A stretch of DNA of 64,000 nt from NCBI GenBank assembly GCA_963839475.1, contig CAWIVH010000017.1:372001-436000 (forward strand), in the 5' to 3' direction. The notes below the pieces were generated by a model. It did no database searches. It worked only from the letters and a program-made list of their open reading frames with translations, and was not told the origin of the DNA. Each line of letters opens with the position of its first letter. The stretch's first letter is position 1. A program made the position numbers and the translations under genes. The stretch comes from CAWIVH01 sp963839475 (GTDB taxonomy: Bacteria > Acidobacteriota > UBA6911). This document shows positions 17,612 through 26,635 of this stretch, piece by piece.

Positions 17612-18799
17612 TTATGCCTCGGTCTTTTTCCCGATTCGACCTATCACTAGGGATATCAGAAACAAGATCCCGGCCATGAAGGCAACAATTTTGAGCCCCT
17701 GCTGCACCGTGGCGCCCACGCTGAGCTTGCCGATATACTCGGGTACAAAAGTCCCGCCCAAAAGGCCAATGGCGAAGATGATCCCGAAAATGCTGCCATA
17801 GAGTTTAGGCTCGAATTTCGCAAAGGTTACTCCAACAATCGTTGGGAAAATCGGGGCGAAGACCAGGCCGACAAGAATGACGGCAACGGTCGCAATCGTG
17901 GCGTTCTGGGTATTGATCATCAAATAGATGGCCATGATGGAGACCAACGACGCCCCGGCGATGACTTGGGAGCCGATCGCCGTCAGATTCTTGATGGCTG
18001 AGGTAAGGAAGCGGCCCAGCATCATGGCAACCCCGAAAAGGCTGAGGATGAAACCGGCGTTGGCCACAGCGTTGGGATTTTTATCCCCGCCGAAGATTTC
18101 CGTCATATAGGGCTTAGCCCAGGTTGCCATGCTGATCTCGAGCGAAACATAGCAGAAAAGGGCAAGCGCCGAGACAATCACGGCTCCTTTCCCCAGGAGT
18201 TTGATCGCCATCGAAAACTCGAATCCGGTGGAAACCTGAGGAAATTGAGTCACCAGGGCACAAGCCAGAAACACCAGCAAAAGAATCCCAAGAATCGACA
18301 CACCGGTTTTGTAGCCCAGAGACATGGTAGCAAACAAAGAGAAGAGAAGCGGCGTGACGACATAGCCGAGCCCAAAAAAGGCGTTGCCGAAATTGCTCGC
18401 CCTGGCGGGGTCCTTGCCTTCAAACAACACAACCGGGATAAGTGTATTCCCGACCGTGTTCACACACATCGCCCCGATCCCAAGCAGCAAAGAGGCCAAC
18501 CGCGCCATTTCAAAACTGGGAGCGAATGCAAGGAGGAACATGCTGGCGCTGCAAACCAGGAAACCCGATATGGCAATCGGCTTGTAGCCGAACTTATCAA
18601 CCAGCGGACCAATGATCAACTGCACGATAACGCAGGTAAGAAACATGCCGAACACCATGCTCCCAATCTGCGCGTTGTCAATCCCGAGGCCTTTCTTCAG
18701 CTCCTCCGAAATGGCTCCTAAAATTATGAAGCAGATGCCGAGACTGAACACTGCCATCAGGGCGACGAGAGCGGTCATCTTCGATGCTTTTGAATCCAT
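17612..18799 (-). CDS. MFS transporter, fucose permease (FucP)-like
   Basis: 395 residues with about twelve membrane segments. The N-terminal half contains GPLVDKFGYKPIAISGFLV, the MFS A-loop, and GIGAMCVNTVGNTLIPVV in TM4-5, a pattern of the FucP-type sugar:H+ branch, where a conserved Asn/Glu region binds sugar. FGNAFFGLGYVVTPL resembles the corresponding FucP TM5 stretch. The substrate is probably a hexose or deoxy sugar, but this is not certain. ATG 18799 is preceded by GGAGGAATCGT. It is transcribed divergently from the ferredoxin gene across a 340-bp gap. Confidence 0.82.
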   Translation of the reverse strand: MDSKASKMTALVALMAVFSLGICFIILGAISEELKKGLGIDNAQIGSMVFGMFLTCVIVQLIIGPLVDKFGYKPIAISGFLVCSASMFLLAFAPSFEMARLASLLLGIGAMCVNTVGNTLIPVVLFEGKDPARASNFGNAFFGLGYVVTPLLFSLFATMSLGYKTGVSILGILLLVFLACALVTQFPQVSTGFEFSMAIKLLGKGAVIVSALALFCYVSLEISMATWAKPYMTEIFGGDKNPNAVANAGFILSLFGVAMMLGRFLTSAIKNLTAIGSQVIAGASLVSIMAIYLMINTQNATIATVAVILVGLVFAPIFPTIVGVTFAKFEPKLYGSIFGIIFAIGLLGGTFVPEYIGKLSVGATVQQGLKIVAFMAGILFLISLVIGRIGKKTEA

Positions 18800-19139
18800 A
18801 CGATTCCTCCATCAGCAATCCGGATCGGCCAGATGATTCAATGAGCGGGCATTCTATCATGAAGAGCCTCCACCTCCCGCAACAGCAATTTCATATTTTG
18901 CATGGCCGCGGCGTGTTGCTTTGCTCTCACCCGGTAACTGATCCGGGCGGCAGGTCCGCTGGGTAAATTTCCTATCGACAAAAGCACCCGTTTGAGGTAC
19001 TCAATGAAGGGTAAGCCGTTCGCCGGGTGACATTCCGCCGAGGTTTCTGCCGGTGCACAGAATAGCATGGGCAGGTGTGCGCCAGGGCGGTGCGGCGATG
19101 ATCGCGATCTCTTAGTCGAGGAGATGTTGAGGAGAAGGT
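18800..19139. other. Divergent intergenic region, MFS gene and ferredoxin
   Basis: The region holds the 5' ends of two divergent genes. A small inverted repeat, CCCGG-N8-CCGGG, lies near 18930-18947. A 76-codon open frame on the minus strand (18838-19068) has plausible helical composition (MQNMKLLLREVEALHDRM) but no ribosome site and no recognisable family, so I do not call it as a gene. GAGGAGAAGGT just before 19140 is the ferredoxin ribosome site. Confidence 0.4.
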
Positions 19140-19400
19140 ATGACGTATATCATTGCTGAACCCTGCATCAACACCAAGGATACTGCCTGCGTTGATGTCT
19201 GCCCGGTTGATTGCATCCACCCGAAAAAGGAGGAGGCGGGCTTCGCCGAAGCGGTGCAGTTGTACATCAATCCGGACGAGTGCATCGACTGCGGGGCCTG
19301 TGAGCCTGCCTGCCCGGTGGCGGCCATTTTCCCGGAAGAGGAAGTCCCGGAAAAATGGAAACACTTCATTCAAATCAACTACGACTACTGGAAAAAATAA
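19140..19400 (+). CDS. fdxA: 7Fe-type ([3Fe-4S][4Fe-4S]) ferredoxin
   Basis: 86 residues. The cysteines are at 9, 17, 21, 25 and 48, 51, 54, 58. The first set (C9-x7-C17-x3-C21-x3-C25, in the context DTACVDVCPVDCI) has the wide spacing of seven-iron ferredoxins, in which the first site carries a [3Fe-4S] cluster; the second motif CIDCGACEPACP binds a [4Fe-4S] cluster. The C-terminus KWKHFIQINYDYWKK is also typical of the Thermus/Mycobacterium FdxA group. It is a soluble electron carrier. The redox partner is not identified; the next gene is an aminotransferase about 100 bp on. Confidence 0.93.
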   Translation: MTYIIAEPCINTKDTACVDVCPVDCIHPKKEEAGFAEAVQLYINPDECIDCGACEPACPVAAIFPEEEVPEKWKHFIQINYDYWKK

Positions 19401-19501
19401 ACCACGCTTCCATGGGATGCCGGGGGCGGCCACGGGCGGCAGCTTGCTCAGTCGGGCCGGCTGAGCCCCCGGATCACCATGCTCTTCTTAATCATTCACC
19501 C

Positions 19502-20683
19502 ATGTTCTCCCAGGTGGCACGGCGTCTCCACGCTGAAACCAATCCTCTATACCGTCTGCGGGATGAACTCGTCCGTCAGGGAATCACGATCACGGATTTA
19601 GTTTCGGGGAACGTCAATGAGCTGGGGATCGTTTTCCCGGCGGAAGACCTCGAATCGGTATGGATTGCAGCATCTCGCCAGGCAAAAATCTATCGTCCGG
19701 ATTCTTTTGGCCAACCGGCCGCCCGGGAGGCGGTTTCAGGCCATTATCGCGACCGGGGAGTTTCCATTCCTCCGGGAAATATTCTGCTGACACCCGGGAC
19801 CAGCATCGCCTACTGGTACTGCTTCAAGCTGCTGGCAGACGAGGGGGATGAAATCCTCTGCCCCCAGCCCTCTTATCCGCTGTTCGATTATATTGCCGCT
19901 CTGAGTGGAACCCGCCTTATACCCTACCGTCTGTTGGAATCGGACGGCTGGAGCATCGACCTCGAACACCTGGAGTCGACTTTGTCGACACGCACCAAAG
20001 CGGTGGTTCTGATCTCGCCGCACAATCCGACCGGGTGCATCGCGGGCACTCATGAACTTGAGGCGCTTGCTGAAATTGCGGCGCGCCACAACCTGGCCAT
20101 CATCAGCGACGAAGTTTTTAGCGAGTTTCTTCTGGAGGAAGTCGGTCTGCCCCGCCCTGCAGCTTTCGCAGCGCCACTGGTCCTCACGCTCAACGGGTTT
20201 TCCAAAATGTTCGCGCTTCCTGGCCTGAAACTGGGCTGGCTCGCCGTCACCGGAGAGGAAGACAAGACGCGGCAGGCCCTGCGGGCTTTGGAATTGATAT
20301 CCGACACATTTCTGCCCGTAAACGAGATAGTCCAGGCCGCCGTCCCCGGGATTTTTGCCCGCGGCGCAGGATTCCTGGCGCAATACCGGGATGAAATCCG
20401 CAAGCGCTGGCAGATCGCGTGGCGACTGATCTCCTGTTCCGAGGCGATAAGCTTTTGCTCTCCCCGCGGCGGATTCTATGTAACTTTGAAGCTGAAAGAT
20501 GCGGCGGAAGATACCGTGGCTGAAACCATTCTCAGGTCCAGCCATTGTCTGGTTCACCCGGGCTATTACTATGATATGAAGCCGCATCACATCGTCCTCA
20601 GCTTTGTCCACACCCCGGGCTTGCTCGAATCCGCACTGCCCGCACTGCTTCGGACGATTGAAGAATCTCGACAAAAAACTTAG
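19502..20683 (+). CDS. Class I/II PLP-dependent aminotransferase
   Basis: Fold type I aminotransferase of about 393 residues from ATG 19502. Motifs: TPGTSIAYWYCFKLL (cofactor phosphate contact), ISPHNPTG (Asn stacking), ISDEVFSEF (the Asp binding the PLP pyridine nitrogen) and NGFSKMFALPGLKLGW, with the Schiff-base lysine in FSK. The Arg expected to bind the substrate carboxylate is probably in the C-terminal block SFVHTPGLLES, but I cannot confirm it. The amino donor and acceptor are unknown. An open frame extends 49 codons upstream, but that stretch overlaps the ferredoxin end and looks non-coding. Confidence 0.85.
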   Translation: MFSQVARRLHAETNPLYRLRDELVRQGITITDLVSGNVNELGIVFPAEDLESVWIAASRQAKIYRPDSFGQPAAREAVSGHYRDRGVSIPPGNILLTPGTSIAYWYCFKLLADEGDEILCPQPSYPLFDYIAALSGTRLIPYRLLESDGWSIDLEHLESTLSTRTKAVVLISPHNPTGCIAGTHELEALAEIAARHNLAIISDEVFSEFLLEEVGLPRPAAFAAPLVLTLNGFSKMFALPGLKLGWLAVTGEEDKTRQALRALELISDTFLPVNEIVQAAVPGIFARGAGFLAQYRDEIRKRWQIAWRLISCSEAISFCSPRGGFYVTLKLKDAAEDTVAETILRSSHCLVHPGYYYDMKPHHIVLSFVHTPGLLESALPALLRTIEESRQKT

Positions 20684-20923
20684 CCAAGAAACCATCGAAA
20701 TACGCAGCCAAAGGGGCACACCAGGAAAGAAACATGGGTCCGGCAGGACCTACACAGGGTGGAACTAGCTTCGTTCGGAGAAACTCCCGACTTGCTTTAA
20801 ATTACCATCATACGGCGGCGCCCGCGGATGAGCCAGAATCCGGTTGAATCCGGCAGGGGATAACGATAACCTCCCACCCATCGGATTCTTTCTGCGCAGA
20901 CGGACATGAACTGAGGGGATTCT

Positions 20924-22399
20924 ATGAATTGGTACATCATCGTCATTCTATTCTACCTCCTGGGACTCACCTTTTATAATTTTAAGAAATCACGGTCCGT
21001 TCGAAATCAGGAAGACATGATGGTGGCTGGCCGCAGCCTTGGCGTGACCAGGATGGTATTTACACTGGTATGTACTTGGATCGGCTCCGGGACGTTCATC
21101 GCGGGAGCGGAGTATGCCTACAAAGCCGGCTGGAGTTCACTCTGGCTCCCCGCAGGCGCGTGGTTTGGAATCGCCATCATCTACTTTCTTGCTGCCAAAA
21201 TCAGGACATTCGGCCAATATACCATTGGCGACATTCTCGAAGAACGCTACGGAAAATTTGCCAGGCTCTTCGGCGCCATCGTGCTGGTGGTCGCTTTCAC
21301 AACCATAGTTTCCTATCAGTTCCGCGCAGGCGGCTACATCCTGAACGTCATCACGGACGGTGCGATAAGCGTCGAGATGGGTCAGATCGGCACGGCCATT
21401 TTCGTCATCTTGTTTACTGCGCTGGGCGGGATGGTTGCCGTAACACACACCGATTTGCCCAACGGAATTATCATCGTACTAGCCTGCTGCATCGCCGTGC
21501 CGTTCGTAGTCATGACTGCGGGCGGATGGAGCGCGCCGGCCCATATTCTCCCGGCGTCGCATTTTGAAGTCTTCACTTCGGATTTCGGTCAATACCCGCT
21601 GTTAAAAGCGATAAGCTACTTTCTTGCGACCGCTTTCCTCCTGCTTGGCGTTCAGAGCATGTATCAGAAGTTTTACAGCGCCAAAACGGCAGCGGAAGCC
21701 AAAAAGGCTGTTTCTCTGTGGATCATCGGCACCATCTTTGTGGAGACGATCGTGGTGGTTATCGCGATTTATGCCTCCGCCTACTTCTGGACCCAGCAAA
21801 TCGATCCCGCTTCGGTGGTTCTGATGGCCGCGCGGCGCATGGTACCGGCGCCGGTCGGATTGCTTCTCTTGGCCGCATCCGTCGTCGTCGTACTGTCCAC
21901 GGGGATGAACTACCTACTCAGCCCTTCAACCAATATCATGCGCGACATCTACCAGCGCTTCATCAATCCGGAAGCGGATCAAGAAAGAATGGTTGCGTTG
22001 CAGAAGATTTTCATCGTCATCATCGGATTGCTTGCCTTTCTCATGATATTCATCCCCACCGCGATGAAGCTGCAGATCTCGGTTTTGAAATACGCATATT
22101 TTGCCTACACGATGTATGGCGTTGCACTCACGCCGGCACTGCTGGCCGCCCTCACCTGGAAGCGGGCAACGAAAGCGGGAGGGTTGGCAAGCATCATTTC
22201 AGGAGCGTTGATGATCATGGCGCTGGATCTTGTCGTGCCGTACGCCTTTCCATCCGTGATGGTGAGCGGCGATCCCTGGGGGATTCCCAGCATCTACCCC
22301 TCACTGGTCGTTTCCATCGGTGCCCTGGTTGGCGTGAGCTACCTGACTCCCAAGCCAGACAGAGCGGTCCTGGCCAAACTTTTTCCAGAAACCACCTGA
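20924..22399 (+). CDS. Sodium:solute symporter (SSS) family transporter
   Basis: 491 residues and about thirteen membrane segments. The N-terminus NWYIIVILFYLLGLTFYNF is TM1, followed by AGRSLGVTRMVFTLVCTWIG, the usual SSS start of the Na+-binding core, and later VVLSTGMNYLLSPSTNIMRDIY, matching TM8 with its Na2-site Ser/Thr residues and the conserved N-x-x-RD stretch. Family members import sugars, amino acids, carboxylates or vitamins with Na+; the substrate is not evident. GAGGGG precedes ATG 20924. The SDR gene follows by 28 bp and is likely co-transcribed, so the two may handle the same compound. Confidence 0.88.
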   Translation: MNWYIIVILFYLLGLTFYNFKKSRSVRNQEDMMVAGRSLGVTRMVFTLVCTWIGSGTFIAGAEYAYKAGWSSLWLPAGAWFGIAIIYFLAAKIRTFGQYTIGDILEERYGKFARLFGAIVLVVAFTTIVSYQFRAGGYILNVITDGAISVEMGQIGTAIFVILFTALGGMVAVTHTDLPNGIIIVLACCIAVPFVVMTAGGWSAPAHILPASHFEVFTSDFGQYPLLKAISYFLATAFLLLGVQSMYQKFYSAKTAAEAKKAVSLWIIGTIFVETIVVVIAIYASAYFWTQQIDPASVVLMAARRMVPAPVGLLLLAASVVVVLSTGMNYLLSPSTNIMRDIYQRFINPEADQERMVALQKIFIVIIGLLAFLMIFIPTAMKLQISVLKYAYFAYTMYGVALTPALLAALTWKRATKAGGLASIISGALMIMALDLVVPYAFPSVMVSGDPWGIPSIYPSLVVSIGALVGVSYLTPKPDRAVLAKLFPETT

Positions 22400-22427
22400 G
22401 GCCGCTTCGAAAAGAACGAAGGCGACC

Positions 22428-23216
22428 ATGACCTGTAAACCAATCCTTGAAGGGATGTTTGCACTTGTTACCGGCGGCAGCCGTGGCATTGGGAGGGCCA
22501 CAGCCGAAACACTGGCCGCAAACCGCTGCCAGGTCGTGCTCACCTCCCGAAAAAAGCAGGAAGCCGAAGCGGCGGCGACGGAAATTTGCGATCGATATCA
22601 GGTGCCTGTGCTGGCGGCAGCCTGCGACGTGTCGGATCATAAACAGGTAATGGAGCTTTTTGCGAAAGCGCGCCAGTGGTCCTCGGGGCGGCTGGATATC
22701 CTGATCTGCAATGCCGGCTACGCCTTCGACAAGCGGATGTGGGAGACTCCGCTTCATGAGACACCCCCGGAGGAGCTGGCTTCGTGGTACGAACGGGTAT
22801 TCCGGACCGACACCTTGGGATCCCTCTTCTGCACTTACGAGGCTCTGCCCTGGATGATGGCAGCAAAATCCGGAAGCATCGTGTACGTCGCATCGACTCC
22901 CGCTCTCGAAGGGCTCCAGGGCTCGCCGTATACGGTCGCCAAGGCAGGGATCCTCGGCCTGATGAAGGACGTGGCCTGCATGTACGGCCGCTACAATATC
23001 CGGGCCAACGCCTTGGCCTTCGGCAGCATCATGACCCCGGCAACACTGGCGGTGCTGGATGAGAATGAAAAACGGGCATTTGCCGAAGATGCGCCGTTGC
23101 GCCGCTGGGGGCTTCCCGAGGAAGCAGCGGAGGCGATGCTCTTCCTGGCTTCTCCGCGCTCGTCCTTCATAACCGGACAGACGTTGGTGGTTGACGGCGG
23201 AACCGTACGCCGGTAA
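22428..23216 (+). CDS. Short-chain dehydrogenase/reductase (SDR)
   Basis: Classical SDR of 262 residues: nucleotide-binding TGGSRGIGRATAE, NAG motif ICNAGYAFD, catalytic Ser in YVASTPALEG and YxxxK in SPYTVAKAG, ending in a typical GQTLVVDGG. SR after the glycine motif and basic TSRKKQE after the second strand suggest NADP(H). The substrate is unknown: fatty-acyl and sugar-alcohol reductases share these motifs. It is probably an operon partner of the upstream SSS transporter (28-bp gap) and converges on uppS. Confidence 0.88.
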   Translation: MTCKPILEGMFALVTGGSRGIGRATAETLAANRCQVVLTSRKKQEAEAAATEICDRYQVPVLAAACDVSDHKQVMELFAKARQWSSGRLDILICNAGYAFDKRMWETPLHETPPEELASWYERVFRTDTLGSLFCTYEALPWMMAAKSGSIVYVASTPALEGLQGSPYTVAKAGILGLMKDVACMYGRYNIRANALAFGSIMTPATLAVLDENEKRAFAEDAPLRRWGLPEEAAEAMLFLASPRSSFITGQTLVVDGGTVRR

Positions 23217-23230
23217 ATGGAATGCGGCAA

Positions 23231-23953
23231 TCAGCCGATCGTCCCAGTAGCCCGTGCCAGCGCCCCAAACTTCCGGGTTCTCGTTTGGAAATCCTCGAGA
23301 GCCGCATCTAAGTCATCCTCACCGAAATCGGGCCACAGCTGAGGTGAGAAGTAAAGTTCCGCATAGGCTGCTTGCCAAAGCAGAAAATTGGACAGCCGGC
23401 GCTCCCCGGCCGTTCGAATCACCAGGTCCGGGTCAGGAACCATGGAAGCCGGAAGCGATCGTTCAAGCGAATCCTCCGTGATCTGATCGGGCAGGAGGTC
23501 GCCGCGGATCACTTGCCGGGCCAGTTCCCTGGCGGCTCCTGCCATCTCGAATCGCGATCCATAATCGATAGCCAGCCTGAGGTGAAGCCGGCTGCCGGAA
23601 TGCGTCAGCGTCTCGGTTTCTTCCATGATACGTCGAACCATCCCGGGCAGCCGGTCGCGCCGCCCGATGACTGAAAGCCGCACGCCATGGTGCAACAATT
23701 CCTCCCTTGCTTCGATCAGATAACGTTGGAACAGGGTGAAAAGAATCTGGACTTCTTTCGCCGGCCTTTTCCAGTTTTCGCTGGAAAAGGCAAAGAGGGT
23801 CAACAGCGGAATGCTTCGCCGGCAAGCCGATTCGGTAACGCGACGCACCGCCGCAGCCCCGGCCTCGTGGCCTCGCCAGCGCGGCATGCCGCGGACTTCA
23901 GCCCAGCGCCCGTTCCCATCCATGATGATCGCCACATGAGAAATGAAGCTCAT
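23231..23953 (-). CDS. uppS: Isoprenyl transferase, undecaprenyl diphosphate synthase
   Basis: The enzyme condenses isopentenyl diphosphate units with farnesyl diphosphate to make the C55 lipid carrier for cell wall and polysaccharide synthesis. 240 residues is the family size. The catalytic loop IIMDGNGRWA holds the key Asp11, and FSSENWKRP and RTAGERRLSNFLLWQAAY (the Arg/Ser diphosphate-binding loop) are present, with ELYFSPQLWPDF at the C-terminus. ATG 23953 follows AAAGGTGGACCT. It is a stand-alone gene here, without the usual cdsA/dxr partners. Confidence 0.95.
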   Translation of the reverse strand: MSFISHVAIIMDGNGRWAEVRGMPRWRGHEAGAAAVRRVTESACRRSIPLLTLFAFSSENWKRPAKEVQILFTLFQRYLIEAREELLHHGVRLSVIGRRDRLPGMVRRIMEETETLTHSGSRLHLRLAIDYGSRFEMAGAARELARQVIRGDLLPDQITEDSLERSLPASMVPDPDLVIRTAGERRLSNFLLWQAAYAELYFSPQLWPDFGEDDLDAALEDFQTRTRKFGALARATGTIG

Positions 23954-24035
23954 AGGTCCACCTTTTGTGAAGTTCTTTTCATCATAAAGTAAAAGGCCAA
24001 AAAAAACGCTCCGACGCCGCGCGCTACCCCATCTT

Positions 24036-24061
24036 CCGGCTCCTCCGTGGGAGCCGGTTTT
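24036..24061. terminator. GC-rich hairpin with a short T run
   Basis: Arms CCGGCTCC (24036-24043) and GGAGCCGG (24050-24057) around a 6-nt loop, followed on the plus strand by TTTT. The nearest upstream plus-strand gene is far away, whereas the winged-helix gene ends on the minus strand at 24066 and has no T run after this hairpin. It may terminate minus-strand transcription weakly or act in both directions. Confidence 0.35.
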
Positions 24062-24065
24062 CCGG

Positions 24066-24452
24066 TCAGCTGTGGGACGGAAGCGGGTGAATGCCGTGGC
24101 TCAGAGCGACAGCGGAACGACCGCCGCGGACCTGCTGCAAGTCGGGCAGCAGGTTTGAGAGTGTTTCCAGGTATAGCTCTAGGGCTGCCCTTCCTTCAGG
24201 GCTCAGCCGGTAGGTGCTTTTCGGTTTTCTGGCTTCGAAAGTTTTGTCGCAGATCACATACCCGGCAACCTCGAGCTTGCGCGCCTGAACACTCAGGTTG
24301 CCGTCCGTAGTTTGCAGCAGTTCCTTCAGTTCGGTAAAGGTGAGTTGCTCCTGGACGACCAGCGCAGAAAGTATACCTAGCCGCAAGCGCTCGTGGATCA
24401 GCGGATCCAATTCCGCCGGCGTTGGACGATCCGTCCTGCTTTTCTTAGCCAT
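24066..24452 (-). CDS. Winged-helix transcriptional regulator
   Basis: 128 residues with one winged helix-turn-helix at about 15-95: LRLGILSALVVQEQLTFTEL, then a recognition-helix region TTDGNLSVQARKLEVAGYV and a wing with KPKSTYRLSPEGRAALELY. This matches the small HTH_34/MarR-like regulators that usually accompany a membrane protein. The gene overlaps the upstream membrane-protein gene by 8 bp, so they form an operon. The palindrome at 25104-25124, in front of the operon, is the natural candidate operator (autoregulation). The C-terminal tail (GRSAVALSHGIHPLPSHS) is not conserved-looking. ATG 24452 is preceded by GGAGG. Confidence 0.85.
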   Translation of the reverse strand: MAKKSRTDRPTPAELDPLIHERLRLGILSALVVQEQLTFTELKELLQTTDGNLSVQARKLEVAGYVICDKTFEARKPKSTYRLSPEGRAALELYLETLSNLLPDLQQVRGGRSAVALSHGIHPLPSHS

Positions 24453-25050
24453 GATGCCTCCACGCGATATAGGCCCCGAAAACCAGATGCAGCCACCCGA
24501 ATCCGATGGCGAGCCACGTCAGGCCCATTCCCGGCGGCGAGACTGCCGCACAGGCCGCAACGAAGAGAAAACCCAATCCCATGAAGCGAACCGGCGCCAC
24601 GGAAACCTGCCCGCCGTTCACGATCGCAGCGCCATAGCAACCCAGCCAGATGGCCGGGAGCCAATCGAGGTTATGAGTGCGGACGGCAAGCTGGGTGAAG
24701 ATGGCGCCGACGAAAAGCGCCGGACAGAGACTCCACAGCAATTTGCGCATGAGCGGCGCCTGTATTCTCGTCCTCAGGCGCTGGGACTTGCTGTAGATGC
24801 CGCTGGATACAAGGACAACAGAAAAAACCAGCACAACTCCCCATACCGCCAGGGCACGATCGACTAGAGTCGATGGTCCCCATGGCGGACCGGTGACATA
24901 GAGATTCCAGCCCACGCCTCCCAGCGCGGCGGCACCGGCACCCATGAGGCACTTCCCGGGCACCGCGGTAAACTGTCCCGCAGCTTCCAGGGTTTTGCGA
25001 ATGTACAGGAGGTTTTCTCGCGCAGAGTCGACGCTGGACGGATCGATCAT
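24445..25050 (-). CDS. Multi-pass membrane protein paired with a winged-helix regulator
   Basis: About 201 residues from ATG 25050 with a short soluble N-terminus (SARENLLYIRKTLEAAGQF) and five or six hydrophobic segments (VPGKCLMGAGAAALGGVGW, LAVWGVVLVFSVVLVSSGIY, LLWSLCPALFVGAIFTQLAV and others). No transport or enzymatic motif is visible. GGGAGG upstream supports this start over an upstream in-frame ATG at 25074. The 8-bp overlap with the downstream regulator gene indicates joint control. I recall such membrane protein plus winged-helix pairs being common in acidobacteria, without known function. Confidence 0.7.
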   Translation of the reverse strand: MIDPSSVDSARENLLYIRKTLEAAGQFTAVPGKCLMGAGAAALGGVGWNLYVTGPPWGPSTLVDRALAVWGVVLVFSVVLVSSGIYSKSQRLRTRIQAPLMRKLLWSLCPALFVGAIFTQLAVRTHNLDWLPAIWLGCYGAAIVNGGQVSVAPVRFMGLGFLFVAACAAVSPPGMGLTWLAIGFGWLHLVFGAYIAWRHHG

Positions 25051-25103
25051 CAAATGGCCTCCCTGACCCGGCACATTCTCGCACTCCCGAATAAAGATGT
25101 CAA

Positions 25104-25124
25104 GTACTTTATAATATAAAGTAC
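25104..25124. promoter_or_regulatory. Perfect palindrome, candidate operator of the membrane protein/winged-helix operon
   Basis: A perfect 9-3-9 inverted repeat: arms GTACTTTAT (25104-25112) and ATAAAGTAC (25116-25124) around AAT. It lies 54 bp upstream of the membrane-protein start, in the only gap before the operon, where the AT-rich centre could also contain the -10 region. A dimeric winged-helix protein binding here would autoregulate. It is also 12 bp past the stop of the M23 peptidase gene, so a terminator role is possible, but no T run follows. Confidence 0.65.
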
Positions 25125-25135
25125 AGATGTTCCGG

Positions 25136-26512
25136 CTAGGGTTCGAACTTGAATCCTGCTCCTAACTTGCCGGCAAATCGATCTTTGATCCAGTGACTGT
25201 CCCACCATTCGACCGGGTTGACTGGTAGCCCCTGCAGTATCGTGGTGAAGTGCAAGTGATCACCGCCCGCGAGACCCGTATCGCCGGTGTTGCCAATGTT
25301 CTGGCCTCTGGAGACTTTCTGGCCAGGCTGAACGGCAATCGAGGACATATGCCCGTAAAGGCTCATCAGGCCGTAGCCGTGGTCGATGATTACGGTGTTG
25401 CCGTAAATCCCGAAATAGCGCGCAAGGACAACATTTCCGTCGTTGGCTGCCGGGATCGCCGCATGAGCCGTAACCGCCTGATCAAAACCGAGATGGTCCT
25501 GACGGTCGATTTCCTTCCCCTGATAAAGGTACGTTCTCCGGTCGGCGAATCCTGCCATTACTTTGGCGTTGACCATCATCAGAAACGGCTTGCTCCACAA
25601 AAAAGCCGGCTCGGATTTGCCCGCGAGTCCCTTGATGGAATCCGCATTGATCCGGCGCAGTTCGTTGTTGATGGCGAGGTAGCTCTCGAGCAAGGATGAT
25701 CGCTCCTTGATCTCTGGAGACTGAGCAAGGATCTCGGTAACCACCTTCTGGATGAAATTATCGCTGACCTGGATCACATCCGACTTCGGCGGCCGCGGGA
25801 AAAACTTGTCGATAAATCCTTTCTCGGCCTCGTTGCCAGCCGCATCCGCTGCAATAAGTTTCACCTGGGGTTGGGAGACGTTGTAGGGAACGGCAAATAT
25901 GGCGAAGCGATCCCGCTTTCCCCCGCCAGGAAGCGGGAATCCGGGGAACCACCATTCTGACGACTTCACACCGTCTCGTACCGCCGATTCACCCACTTGA
26001 TAGACCACAGCTTCGCAGCCGCCTTGCGAGACATACGTCTGTGAAGACAGGATCTGGATCGCCGGCGGAATCAGCTGCACCGGAAGGCTTATTTCCTGGA
26101 GTGAAGGATCCGGATGACGCAAAAAGGTAGGGGCGCGGCCAGCGCGCACCCGTATTAGGGCCGTGCCCGGCTTTAGACCGCTGATGGTGTCACGGCCGAC
26201 CTGAAAGGAAATGGTGTCGCGCGTGGTCCTTTCGCCCCAGAACTTGAAGATCCCACGCGGTGAGTAGCCTCGCTCCGCCAGAACTTCGGTCTTGTCTCCT
26301 TGCACAAGTTCCACCCGAACGGTGCTGAGCCCCCTTCCCGTCTCTGTGACTTCTACGGTTATCGGCGTGCGTTTGCCAATGACCGGGGTAGCCGGTGAAA
26401 TTCGGATTTCGGGCGGCGCGCCGACTCGGAAAATTCCAACGGCACCTACCAGCAGAGCAATGGCAAGAATTCCAGACAGGATCCCAATAGGCAAAACGCT
26501 TCGTTCATTCAT
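25136..26512 (-). CDS. M23-family metallopeptidase (LytM-type), membrane-anchored
   Basis: About 458 residues from ATG 26512. An N-terminal anchor (VLPIGILSGILAIALLVGAVGIF) places the rest in the periplasm. The middle contains Ig-like beta-sandwich sequence (EIRISPATPVIGKRTPITV). The M23 domain is at the C-terminus, with the zinc motif HLGFD, then GLMSLYGHMSSIAVQPGQKV and GDHLHF, so the H-x3-D and H-x-H ligands are present and the enzyme should be active on peptidoglycan cross-bridges. A 22-codon upstream extension is open but would put charged residues before the anchor. Confidence 0.9.
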   Translation of the reverse strand: MNERSVLPIGILSGILAIALLVGAVGIFRVGAPPEIRISPATPVIGKRTPITVEVTETGRGLSTVRVELVQGDKTEVLAERGYSPRGIFKFWGERTTRDTISFQVGRDTISGLKPGTALIRVRAGRAPTFLRHPDPSLQEISLPVQLIPPAIQILSSQTYVSQGGCEAVVYQVGESAVRDGVKSSEWWFPGFPLPGGGKRDRFAIFAVPYNVSQPQVKLIAADAAGNEAEKGFIDKFFPRPPKSDVIQVSDNFIQKVVTEILAQSPEIKERSSLLESYLAINNELRRINADSIKGLAGKSEPAFLWSKPFLMMVNAKVMAGFADRRTYLYQGKEIDRQDHLGFDQAVTAHAAIPAANDGNVVLARYFGIYGNTVIIDHGYGLMSLYGHMSSIAVQPGQKVSRGQNIGNTGDTGLAGGDHLHFTTILQGLPVNPVEWWDSHWIKDRFAGKLGAGFKFEP

Positions 26513-26635
26513 ATCTCGGCAGGTCTTTCTTCGGCGGCGGAGGCACTCGGCCGAGTGCCCCCGCTCGCCGGAAGGCATGAACCGGCACCCGAAACCAAGG
26601 AATGCCGGGTATCAACCACGATGCAAAACTTCACA

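Noticed and set aside
25130..25160. tRNA-like GGTTCGAA motif
   Set aside because: It lies inside the M23 peptidase C-terminal codons (GFKFEP) and no cloverleaf can be formed around it.
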